From: CBDIDH01 sp965277595
GTDB taxonomy: Bacteria; Planctomycetota; Planctomycetia; Isosphaerales; Isosphaeraceae
Assembly (NCBI GenBank): GCA_965277595.1
Contig: CBDIDH010000002.1
Location: forward strand, 4,278,001 to 4,342,000
Direction: 5' to 3'
Length of the DNA stretch: 64,000 nucleotides
Shown: piece by piece, positions 9,565-17,800 of the stretch
How positions within the stretch are numbered: position 1 is the first letter of the stretch
Layout: every line of letters begins with the position of its first letter
Program-made: the position numbers and the translations under genes
The notes under the pieces: generated by a model
The model's database searches: none
The model's input: the letters and a program-made list of their open reading frames with translations, nothing else
What the model was told of the DNA's origin: nothing

Positions 9565-11628
9565 ATGCCCCGATCCGCATTACGTCCGCTGACGTTGGTC
9601 GCGATCCTGGCCCTGATGGCCGCCGTGGTCGGGGCGCAGTCCCCGGCGCCTCGGCCCGCCGATCAGACCACCGCGAAGGTTGTCGTCCAGCTTCTGGAGC
9701 GCGTCCACATGGCGAAGCCCCAGATTGACGACGAGATCGCCAAGAGGTGGTGCAAGAACTTCTTGAAGGAGCTCGACCCCCAGAAGAACTACTTCGAGAA
9801 GGGGGATATCGCCGAGTTCATGGCCCAGGCGACCACGCTCGACGACAAGGTGCGCGAGGGGAATCTTGATTTCGCGCAGGCGGTTTTCGACCGCTACCTG
9901 AAGCGGAACGACGAACGCCTCGCCACCGTGATGACCCTCCTCGACAAGAAGCCCGACTTCACCGCCGACGAATCCATTGCCGACGATCCCGACCTCTACG
10001 ACTACCCCGCCGACGCGGCCGAGGCCAACGAACGCTGGCGCAAGAAGGTCAAATTCGAGCTGCTCCAACTCAAGGTCGTTGACAAGCTCGAAGGCGACGC
10101 GGCAATCAAGAAGCTCAAGGTTCGCTACAAGGACCGCAACCGCTCGGCGCACCAGGTGGAGATGAAAGACCTCCTGGAATTCTACCTCAGCGCCCTGACG
10201 CGGACCTTTGATCCGCATTCCAGCTACATGAACGCCAACACGCTGGAAGACACGATCGGTCAGACGCTGCATCTCTCGCTCGACGGCATCGGCGCCTCGC
10301 TTCAGTCGGAAGACGGCTACGCCGTGGTCAAGGAAGTCGTGCAGGGGATGGCCGCCGACAAGGACGGCCGGCTCCAGCCCGACGACAAGATCGTCGGCAT
10401 CCAGAACCCCGACGGCACCGAGATCGACCTCGTCGAGAAGAAGCTCGCCGACGTCGTCCGCCACATCCGCGGGCCTCGGGGAACGAAGGTCCGCCTGATC
10501 GTCCAGCCGGCCGATACCAAGGACCGCAAGATCTACGAGCTGACTCGCCAGAAGATCGACCTTCCCGACCAGCACGCCAAGGGCCAGATCATCGAAGCCA
10601 AGGGCGATAAAGGGAAGCTCGTCAAGATCGGCGTCATCAGCCTGCCGGCCTTCTACGGTGACACCCAGGCGATCCTCAAGGGCGATCCCGACGCCGTGAG
10701 CGCCACGGAAGATTGCCGCAAGCAGATCCGCGCCTTCAAGCAAAAGGGGGTCGACTGCGTGATGGTTGACCTTCGCGGCAACGGCGGCGGCCTTCTGAAT
10801 GAGGCCATCTCCCTCTCGGGCCTCTTCATTGACGAGGGGCCGGTCGTTCAGGTCAAGGATGCCTCGGGCGTCCGCCACCTTGACGACGACGAGGAAGGGG
10901 CGATCTGGGAAGGGCCGCTCGTGGTCTTGATCGACCACCTCAGCGCCAGCGCCTCGGAGATCTTCGCGGGCGTGATCAAGGATTACGGCCGTGGCCTGAT
11001 CATTGGCGACTCCAGCACCTTCGGCAAAGGGACCGTTCAGTCAATCGTGCCGATCAACGAACAGCTTCGGAGCCGCGATTATCCGCCCCTCGGCGCGCTC
11101 AAGCTGACGATTCAGCAGTTCTACCGGGCCAACGGCGAGAGCACGCAGGTCAAGGGCGTGCCCCCGGACATCCATATCCCCTCGCTTCAGGACATGGCGG
11201 ACTTCGGCGAGGGCAAGATGGACAACGCCATGAAGTTCGACAAGGTCGCCCCGCAACCGCACGACGAGTATAACCGCGTTCCCAAGGATCTCGTCGCCGC
11301 CCTGGAAACCCGGTCGTGGGACCGCCGTAAGGCCGATCCCAAGTTCCAGAAGCGCGACGAACGCATCAAGAAGTACGCTGAGCGCAAGGCCAAGCACCAG
11401 ATTTCTCTGAACGAGGAGAAGTTCCGGGCGGATTTCGTCTCGGACGAGGAAGCCGCCGAAGGCAAGGCCGAAGAGGTCAAGAAAGACAAGAAGAAGAAGT
11501 ATCACGAACGCGCCGCCTGGGAGCCTGATTACTACAACGACGAGATCGTTCGGATCGTTACCGACTACTTGACGCTCGGTTCCAAGGCGCTCGTTTCGGC
11601 CCCCGTCCATCCGCAGGCCGGACGCTGA
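9565..11628 (+). CDS. Carboxy-terminal processing (tail-specific) protease, S41 family
   Basis: A 687-aa Prc/Tsp-type protease. A signal peptide (LRPLTLVAILALMAAVVGAQS) is followed by the Tsp N-terminal helical domain, a PDZ domain (LHLSLDGIGASLQSEDGYAVVKEV...), the S41 catalytic domain with the SASASE serine motif and the lysine in FGKGTVQ, and a Lys/Glu-rich C-terminal DUF3340-like tail. It degrades or trims periplasmic proteins at their C-termini. The ATG at 9565 is chosen because it gives a clean signal peptide and lies just downstream of a promoter; an earlier in-frame start at 9448 precedes the promoter. Length fits E. coli Prc (682 aa). A terminator follows 46 bases after the stop. Confidence 0.93.
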   Translation: MPRSALRPLTLVAILALMAAVVGAQSPAPRPADQTTAKVVVQLLERVHMAKPQIDDEIAKRWCKNFLKELDPQKNYFEKGDIAEFMAQATTLDDKVREGNLDFAQAVFDRYLKRNDERLATVMTLLDKKPDFTADESIADDPDLYDYPADAAEANERWRKKVKFELLQLKVVDKLEGDAAIKKLKVRYKDRNRSAHQVEMKDLLEFYLSALTRTFDPHSSYMNANTLEDTIGQTLHLSLDGIGASLQSEDGYAVVKEVVQGMAADKDGRLQPDDKIVGIQNPDGTEIDLVEKKLADVVRHIRGPRGTKVRLIVQPADTKDRKIYELTRQKIDLPDQHAKGQIIEAKGDKGKLVKIGVISLPAFYGDTQAILKGDPDAVSATEDCRKQIRAFKQKGVDCVMVDLRGNGGGLLNEAISLSGLFIDEGPVVQVKDASGVRHLDDDEEGAIWEGPLVVLIDHLSASASEIFAGVIKDYGRGLIIGDSSTFGKGTVQSIVPINEQLRSRDYPPLGALKLTIQQFYRANGESTQVKGVPPDIHIPSLQDMADFGEGKMDNAMKFDKVAPQPHDEYNRVPKDLVAALETRSWDRRKADPKFQKRDERIKKYAERKAKHQISLNEEKFRADFVSDEEAAEGKAEEVKKDKKKKYHERAAWEPDYYNDEIVRIVTDYLTLGSKALVSAPVHPQAGR

Positions 11629-11674
11629 GCCCTCGGCCCACGATCGTTCTTCGCCTTTGATGTGTTAAAATCGA

Positions 11675-11718
11675 GACGGCGGGGAGGGTTTCGACCTTCC
11701 CTCGCCGTCCCTTTTTTT
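11675..11718 (+). terminator. Rho-independent terminator after the protease gene
   Basis: GACGGCG at 11675-11681 pairs with CGCCGTC at 11703-11709, and the stem continues through GGGAGGGT/ACCTTCCC with one bulged base and a small TCGA-type loop. A run of seven T begins at 11712. This is the clearest intrinsic terminator in the window and separates the protease from the epimerase gene. Confidence 0.85.
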
Positions 11719-11771
11719 CCAGAGGGCGTGATCTAACCTCCGCCCCGAGCCGTCCAAAAAGGTAACGACGG

Positions 11772-12833
11772 ATGATCCGCGAGCCCGACCGCCCGTTTGA
11801 CCTGGTCACCGGCGCAACCGGGATGCTCGGCAGCCACATCGCCGAGAAGCTCGTCGGCGGCGGTCGGACTGTTCACGCCCTTGTCCGACCAGGCAGCGAC
11901 ACCCGATTTCTCCGCGACCTGGGCGTGACGCTCGTCGAAGGTGACCTGACCGATCCGATCGCCTGCACACGGGCCGTTCGAGGGGCCGAGGTCGTCTATC
12001 ACTCCGCGGCCAAGGTCGGCGATTGGGGCCCCTGGAAGGACTTTCAATCCTCCTGCATCGATGCGACCCGCAACCTCGCCGAGGCGGCTCTCGCGGCCCG
12101 CGTGCCGCGTTTTCTTCACATCAGCTCCACCAGCGCCTACGGTCATCCGGCCGATGGCAGTCCCCCCGTCGTGGAAACCGCCCCAATGGGGCAAAACGTC
12201 TGGTTCTGGGACGCTTACACTCATAGCAAGGTGGAATCCGAAAAAATTCTCTGGAACCTCGCCCATTCCAGGGGCTTGCCCGTCACCGTGATCCGGCCAA
12301 GCTGGCTCTACGGTGAACGCGATCGGACCACAACCGCCCGGCTTGTCGGCCGGCTCCGCGATGGCCGGGTCCTTTTGATCGGCTCGGGCGAGAATCCCCT
12401 TAGCGCCGTTTACGCGGGAATCGTCGCCGACGCCGCGCTTCTGGCCGCCGCCGATCCCGGTTCGGCCGGCGAGGCGTACAACATCACGAACCAGGGTCCG
12501 ATCACCCAGCGCCACTTTTTCGACCTCCTGGCCGATGCCTCGGGCGTACCCCGTCTCCGCCGCAAGGTCCCCTATCGCCTTGCCTATGCGGTCGCCTTCG
12601 GTTTCGAGGCCCGGGGACGTCTCTTCCGCCAGGCCCGGCCCCCCTGGGTCACCCGTTATGCCACCTGGCTGATGGGCCGCGCCCTCCAATACAGCACCGA
12701 AAAAGCCGAGACCCGCCTGGGCTGGCGTCCCGCCCTTTCTTACCCCGAGAGCATCGAACGCACCGTCCGCTGGCTCGACAACCACGACCGCTCCGCCCCT
12801 TCCCAGCGGCCGAAAGCCACCTCGCCCGCCTGA
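11772..12833 (+). CDS. NAD(P)-dependent epimerase/dehydratase (extended SDR)
   Basis: A 353-aa extended short-chain dehydrogenase. TGATGMLGSH is the glycine-rich NAD(P) loop at residues 17-26, HISSTSAYG holds the active-site serine/threonine, and YTHSK is the catalytic YxxxK. The C-terminal segment (RRKVPYRLAYAVAFGFEA...) resembles the 3-beta-hydroxysteroid dehydrogenase/isomerase-like or nucleoside-diphosphate-sugar epimerase branch. Substrate cannot be decided: a sugar nucleotide or a polycyclic/sterol-like alcohol are both possible. It is monocistronic between a terminator and a repeat-bearing spacer. Confidence 0.82.
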   Translation: MIREPDRPFDLVTGATGMLGSHIAEKLVGGGRTVHALVRPGSDTRFLRDLGVTLVEGDLTDPIACTRAVRGAEVVYHSAAKVGDWGPWKDFQSSCIDATRNLAEAALAARVPRFLHISSTSAYGHPADGSPPVVETAPMGQNVWFWDAYTHSKVESEKILWNLAHSRGLPVTVIRPSWLYGERDRTTTARLVGRLRDGRVLLIGSGENPLSAVYAGIVADAALLAAADPGSAGEAYNITNQGPITQRHFFDLLADASGVPRLRRKVPYRLAYAVAFGFEARGRLFRQARPPWVTRYATWLMGRALQYSTEKAETRLGWRPALSYPESIERTVRWLDNHDRSAPSQRPKATSPA

Positions 12834-12879
12834 TCGTCGCTCAAAGTCGGTCTCCACGATAACCAATAACCGCTGTCCG

Positions 12880-12971
12880 ATGACCAAGAAGTGGAAATCT
12901 TTGGACGTCGGTCCGTGGCCAAGAAGCAAACGATTCGGTCATTGGTCCTCGGTCATCGGGACTTTGCAATC
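12880..12971. repeat. Intergenic palindromic element, second copy
   Basis: Starts with GATGACCAAG and ends with a 23-base stretch (12949-12971) identical to the reverse complement of 58183-58205, including GGGACTTTGCAATC. Between them lie GGTCATTGGTCCTCGGTCAT words like those at 517-575. The element lies just upstream of the type VII-like cluster promoter. Its left end lacks the TTGCAAAGTC terminus present in the copy at 58183, so it looks partly degraded. Confidence 0.65.
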
Positions 12972-12995
12972 CTCCCGCCAGCGTCTTTCAGTCGC

Positions 12996-13024
12996 TTTAC
13001 TCCGCGCCTCGGGACGGCTAGGAT
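12996..13024 (+). promoter_or_regulatory. Possible promoter of the WXG100 gene cluster
   Basis: TTTACT at 12996-13001 and TAGGAT at 13019-13024, 17 bases apart, lie about 95 bases upstream of the WXG100 start codon. The match is moderate and the call rests on spacing and location. Confidence 0.3.
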
Positions 13025-13117
13025 GGGTTTACCAATTTCTTTCGCCGATCTGCCGAGGGGCCGTCACGCCCGGAGCGACCGCCCCCAGGCGCCGTCCGTC
13101 TACAAGAGGGCGACCTC

Positions 13118-13390
13118 ATGGCTCAAGCCGTTGTCAACCCGGACGACCTCCGTCGGTTCGCGGGGAATCTCAGGCAGTTCAATAACGAGTTGCTCAACCA
13201 GTTGACCGTCATCCACGGCCAGTTCGGCGGCCTCGGCCAGACCTGGCGCGACAAGGAACACCAGAAGTTCGCCGAGGAACTCGAATCGACCCTGACCGTT
13301 CTCAAGCGGTTTGTCGAGGCGACCAATCAGCACGTCCCCTTCCTCTTGCGCAAGGCCGAACGGATCGAAGAATATCTGCAACAGCGTTGA
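13118..13390 (+). CDS. WXG100-family protein (ESAT-6-like)
   Basis: A 90-aa all-helical protein. Two helices are joined by a turn containing QTWRDKEHQKF, which occupies the place of the WXG turn (W-R-D here in place of W-X-G). Length, charge pattern and a helix-turn-helix hairpin fit the WXG100 superfamily of type VII secretion substrates and chaperones. There is no signal peptide. It is the first gene of a cluster that ends with an FtsK/SpoIIIE ATPase of EccC/EssC shape, which supports the assignment. A weak C-terminal signal YxxxD/E is not evident; the C-terminus reads RIEEYLQQR. WXG100 membership is inferred from pattern and context. Confidence 0.72.
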   Translation: MAQAVVNPDDLRRFAGNLRQFNNELLNQLTVIHGQFGGLGQTWRDKEHQKFAEELESTLTVLKRFVEATNQHVPFLLRKAERIEEYLQQR

Positions 13391-13608
13391 ACGAGGAGGC
13401 AATTCGTCTCGACGTAACTTCTTCGATAGCCGTCGAATTCGAACGATCGGGCCTCTGCCGCGAGTCGCGGATTGAGACCCGATCGACCGAGCCTCGCGAC
13501 GTCGACACCCGGCGTCCTTTCGTTGGGAAAGACCTCACCAGACGTGCCGATCCGAGACCCCAGGCGAAGGTGCCGCGATTCGCCCGGGGACCGCCGAGGT
13601 TCTGAATC

Positions 13609-14346
13609 ATGAGCCAGTCCGCAAACGTCCGATCGATCCAGGCGATCCGCGATTTTAAGGTGGCCCTGGCCACCTTTTCCGAGGATGGCCGCAATGCGTT
13701 GAGTTCGACCGAAATGGAGGTTCGCCGCGTCCGCAACTGGCTGACGCGCGACCAGGTCTCGTACTGGCAAGGGCAGATCAAGCTCCGCAACGAACAGGTC
13801 TCGATCGCCCGCGCTGACCTTCACCGCCGGAGGCTCTCGCAACAGGGGAGCGACGCCGTCTCGGACACCGATCAGAAAGAAGCCCTCAAGCTCGCCCAGC
13901 GCAGGCTTCACGAGGCCGAGGAAAAGCTCAAGGTCGTCAAGAAGTGGATTCCGATCCTCGAACACGCGATCTCTGAGTATCACGCCAGCTCGCAGCCGCT
14001 CGGCGACCGCCTTTCGGGCTCGATCGCCAACTCGTTGACCCTCCTCGAACGGATGGCCACGACCCTCGACAATTACGCGGCGATCCAGGCCAAGTCAACC
14101 GAGGTTGCCGTCGGCGGCCTCCTTCCCGAAGCTGGTCCCGCCGCGGCCGGCTCCTCAGCCAAGACGACTGGCCCCGCCGCCGCGTCAAACGGTGACGAGC
14201 CCGCCACCGAGACTGCCGTGACCAATCCCCCGTCCGCTGACGCCGCCACCACGCCCGCGACTGGCTCTGGAGGCGATGCCGGCGTTCCCGTTGGTGCCCT
14301 GGCCGATCGCTCCGACACCTCACGAGAAGAGGGTTCCACGCCATGA
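13609..14346 (+). CDS. Coiled-coil protein of the type VII-like cluster
   Basis: A 245-aa protein not matched to a named family. Residues 1-155 are strongly helical with heptad-like patterns (ALKLAQRRLHEAEEKLKVVKKWIPIL), and the last 75 residues are a Pro/Ala/Thr/Ser-rich disordered tail. No signal peptide or membrane segment is present. It lies between a WXG100 gene and a 68-aa gene that it overlaps by ATGA, so the two are translationally coupled. By position it could be a secretion substrate, a chaperone or a cytosolic adaptor of the ATPase. The 218 bases before it (13391-13608) hold no gene that I can support. Confidence 0.7.
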   Translation: MSQSANVRSIQAIRDFKVALATFSEDGRNALSSTEMEVRRVRNWLTRDQVSYWQGQIKLRNEQVSIARADLHRRRLSQQGSDAVSDTDQKEALKLAQRRLHEAEEKLKVVKKWIPILEHAISEYHASSQPLGDRLSGSIANSLTLLERMATTLDNYAAIQAKSTEVAVGGLLPEAGPAAAGSSAKTTGPAAASNGDEPATETAVTNPPSADAATTPATGSGGDAGVPVGALADRSDTSREEGSTP

Positions 14347-14549
14347 GTGCCGGTTCCGCACGCCTGAAGCATGCCCAGAAGACCCTTCGCGAGCATTGGG
14401 AAGTGACGCGCGAGACCTGGAACGACATGGTCGCCCGCGACTTTGAGAAGAATCATCTTCTCCCGCTCGATCAGCAGGTCACCACGGCCCTTCGCGGCAT
14501 GGACAAGATCTCCGAGGTCCTTCAAAAAGTCCGCCACGATTGCACGTGA
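14343..14549 (+). CDS. Small helical protein, possible second WXG-like partner
   Basis: A 68-aa protein whose start codon overlaps the stop of the coiled-coil gene (ATGA). It is predicted all-helical and contains RETWNDMVARDFEKNH, a tryptophan in a context similar to the turn of the WXG100 protein encoded upstream (QTWRDKEHQKF). It is shorter than the usual 100 residues. WXG100 proteins often work as heterodimers, so it may pair with the upstream protein; this is inference. Residue choice W-N-D instead of W-X-G keeps the family call open. Confidence 0.6.
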   Translation: MSAGSARLKHAQKTLREHWEVTRETWNDMVARDFEKNHLLPLDQQVTTALRGMDKISEVLQKVRHDCT

Positions 14550-14635
14550 CCGCCGACTGTTTGCAGCTTTGCTGACCGTCCGATCCTGTTCAAATTGACC
14601 GAAGGCGATCCGCAACTCTCTTGGATCAGTACAGG

Positions 14636-14770
14636 TCAAAGGGCAAAGGACAAAAGGGCAAAGGTCCATACGCCTGAGTTAAGGACAAGGAAAAGTCTTC
14701 ACTGGCCTTCTCCCGATCTGTCCTCCGCCCCTTTGCCCTCTGTCCTCTGCCCCTCTGTCCTTTGTCCTGA
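14636..14770. repeat. Inverted repeat of AAAGGGCAAAGGACA-type words
   Basis: The 305-base spacer before the large ATPase gene contains on the left TCAAAGGGCAAAGGACAAAA (14636-14655) followed by GGGCAAAGG, and on the right (14729-14770) CCCTTTGCCCTCTGTCC and TCTGTCCTTTGTCCTGA. The arms are complementary with variations and are themselves made of short near-repeats. A related element lies at 28421-28498. The spacer otherwise holds no open frame with coding character. A long RNA hairpin between the small gene and the ATPase gene could separate their expression. Confidence 0.6.
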
Positions 14771-14854
14771 TTTTTCCGCATTTTCCCGGGTCGCCCCTCG
14801 ACCCATTCCCAAAGCCGTCGGTCCGACCGAACGATCTCAACGGGTGTAACGATC

Positions 14855-17800
14855 ATGTCTGAGCCGACGCTCGCGGAACGGGAAGTCACGATTCTTCAGA
14901 CCCTCGAACGGCTCGCCGCCGAACGGGCCAGGGCCGAGTCGGTCGCCGACCGCGAAAACCGGCTCAGACGCGAGGAGGAAGAACGCGTCGCCAAGGTCAA
15001 CCGCGACCGCGTCACCACGATCGCGCGCAACGACACGACCGAGACCAAGACCAAGTACCAGGCCGTCAAGGACAAGATCGGCGCCGAGGCTCTCTCGCAA
15101 ACCAAGGCCGTCGAGGCCGAATACGCCGAGGCCAAACGAGCCCTCGCCGCTCGGGCGAACTCAGCGAGAAATTCGGCCAAGAAGAAGATGGAAGAACAGC
15201 GCTGGCAAGCCCTTGCCGTCTTCGAGGCCGGTAAAGACAACTCGATCAAGCAGTTCAAGGTCAACGAGACCGAGATCAAGGGACTCGCCCAGCAGCTTGA
15301 CGATTTCAAGTACCAGTCGGAACCCTTGCTGAACCGGATTCGCCGGTTCGCGCCCAAGATCACTCCCGCAGTCGAACCTGCCGCCGCGCCCGGGCCGGTC
15401 GCCGTACCAACAGCCGAGGGCGAAACGCCTGCCGTCGCCGAGTCCGCAACCCCAGCCGAGGTTCCCGATCGACCCATTGAGGCCCTTCAGGCCGCGCTTC
15501 AGGCCGCCGACGAATTGCTCGGCCCGATCGAAAAGGTCTCGGCGCCGAAGCTCGTCGTCCCGCTCTCAGTCGTCACGGCGCTGCTGGTCGGCTGTCTTGC
15601 CTACCCGCTTGGCCTGGCGCTCGGCTGGCCGGTCGGCGGCGGCATCGCCGCGGTTCTGGCGATCGCCGCGGCGGTCGGGGTCTTCATCGGACTCGGCAAG
15701 ATCGCCCGCAAGCAGGTGGCTCGGGTCTATCCCCCCTTGATGGCCAAGCTTGACGAGGCGGAAAAGCTGATCGAGACGAGCAAAGCCTGGACGAAATCAA
15801 CGTACGAGAAAAACAAGGAAGAAATCGAGGCGAAACGACTCCGCGACGTCGCCAAGGCGGAAGAGAAGTTTAACGTGGCCGTCGCCGAGTCGGAGGAGCG
15901 CCGGGCGCAGGCGGCTCGCGAGGCGGACGTGAAATATCCGCCGTTGCTTCAGGCGGTCAACGACCGACGCGACGCCGCGCTCAAGGACGCCGACGAGATC
16001 TACCCGAAGCGTCTCAAGGACATCCAGGACCGCTTCCAGAAGGAATCCGCGGCCGTCGTTGAGACGTATCGCAAGTCAAAGGAACTTAGCGACCGCCTGC
16101 AAGCCGAAGCCTGGGACCAGCTTGAAACCCGCTGGCGCGACGGCCTCGCCGAGGTTGACGCCATCGCCTCGACGGTCCGTACCGAGTCCGACCAGCGGTT
16201 CCTCGACTGGCACAATGCCGACCTCGACGCCTGGATTCCCCCGCGCGAGGTCCCCAACGGCATGCGCTTCGGCAACCTCTCGTTTGATCTGGCCGACATT
16301 CCCAAAGGCATTCCCGCCGATCCCCGGTTGAAAGCTCACGGACCAACCCGGCACGACCTCCCCGCGCTCACGCCCTTTCCGACCGTTGGCTCGGTCCTCA
16401 TCAAGACCGCCGAGGCCGGTCGCGCCGAGGCGGTGACGCTCTTGCAAACGTTGATGCTTCGCTACATCACGTCGGTCCCGCCAGGCAAGGTTCGGTTTAC
16501 GATCATCGACCCGGTCGGCCTCGGCGAGAACTTCGCGGCGTTCATGCACCTCGTTGAGTATGACAAGCTCTTGATCAATGGCCGGATCTGGACCGAGCAG
16601 TCTCACATTGATCAGAAGCTCGCCGACCTTTCCGAGCACATGGAGAACGTGATCCAGAAATACCTGCGCAACGAGTTCTCCACGATCGAGGAGTACAACG
16701 TTCACGCGGGTGAGGTGGCCGAGCCTTTCCGGGTCCTCGTCGTCGCCAATTTCCCGACGAACTTCAGCGAGACCGCCGCCCGCAGGCTCGTCAGCATCGC
16801 CAGCACCGGCGGGCGTTGCGGCGTCTACGTCCTGATCTCGCTGGACACCAAACAACCTCTACCGACCGGCGTGACGCTCAAGGACCTTGAGCCCTGGTGT
16901 GTCAATTTCTCCTGGGCCGAGGGCCGGCTCAACTGGAAAAACCCCGAACTCGACCGTCTGCCGCTGACCTACGACACGCCTCCTGATTCCGAGCGAATGA
17001 CCCGCCTGATGCACAAGGTCGGCGACCTCGCCAAGAACGCCAACAAGGTCGAGGTCCCCTTCGAGTTCATCGCGCCGACGCCCGATCAGTACTGGACCCA
17101 GATCAGCAGCACCGGGGTCGACGTCCCGCTCGGCCGGGCAGGGGCCACCAAGCTCCAGTCCTTGAAGCTCGGCAAGGGAACCTCGCAACACGTCCTCGTC
17201 GCCGGCAAGACCGGCTCGGGTAAGTCAACCTTGCTGCACGCGTTGATTACCAACGCGGCGCTCCGTTATAGCCCCGACGAGGTTGAGCTGTACCTCATCG
17301 ACTTCAAGAAAGGCGTTGAGTTCAAGGTCTACGCGTCGATGCAGTTGCCCCACGCCCGGGTGATCGCCGTCGAGAGCGAACGCGAGTTCGGCCTCAGCGT
17401 CTTGCAGCGCCTCGACCTCGAAATGAAGCAACGCGGCGACACCTACCGCGACATCGGCGCCCAGGACCTGCGCAGTTATCGCGAGGCCGATCAGGGCCGC
17501 AACCCCTTGCCGCGTATCCTCTTCATCGTTGACGAGTTTCAGGAGTTCTTCGTCGAGGACGACAAGATCGCTCAGGAAGTCGGCCTCTTGCTTGACCGCC
17601 TCGTCAGGCAAGGGCGAGCCTTCGGTATCCACGTCATCCTCGGCTCTCAGAGTCTCGGCGGCGCCTATTCTCTGGCACGAAGCACGATCGGTCAGATGGC
17701 CGTTCGCATGGCCTTGCAGTGCAGCGAGGCTGACGCCCACCTGATCCTCAGCGAGGAAAACTCGGCGGCGAGGCTGCTCACCCGCCCCGGCGAAGCCATC

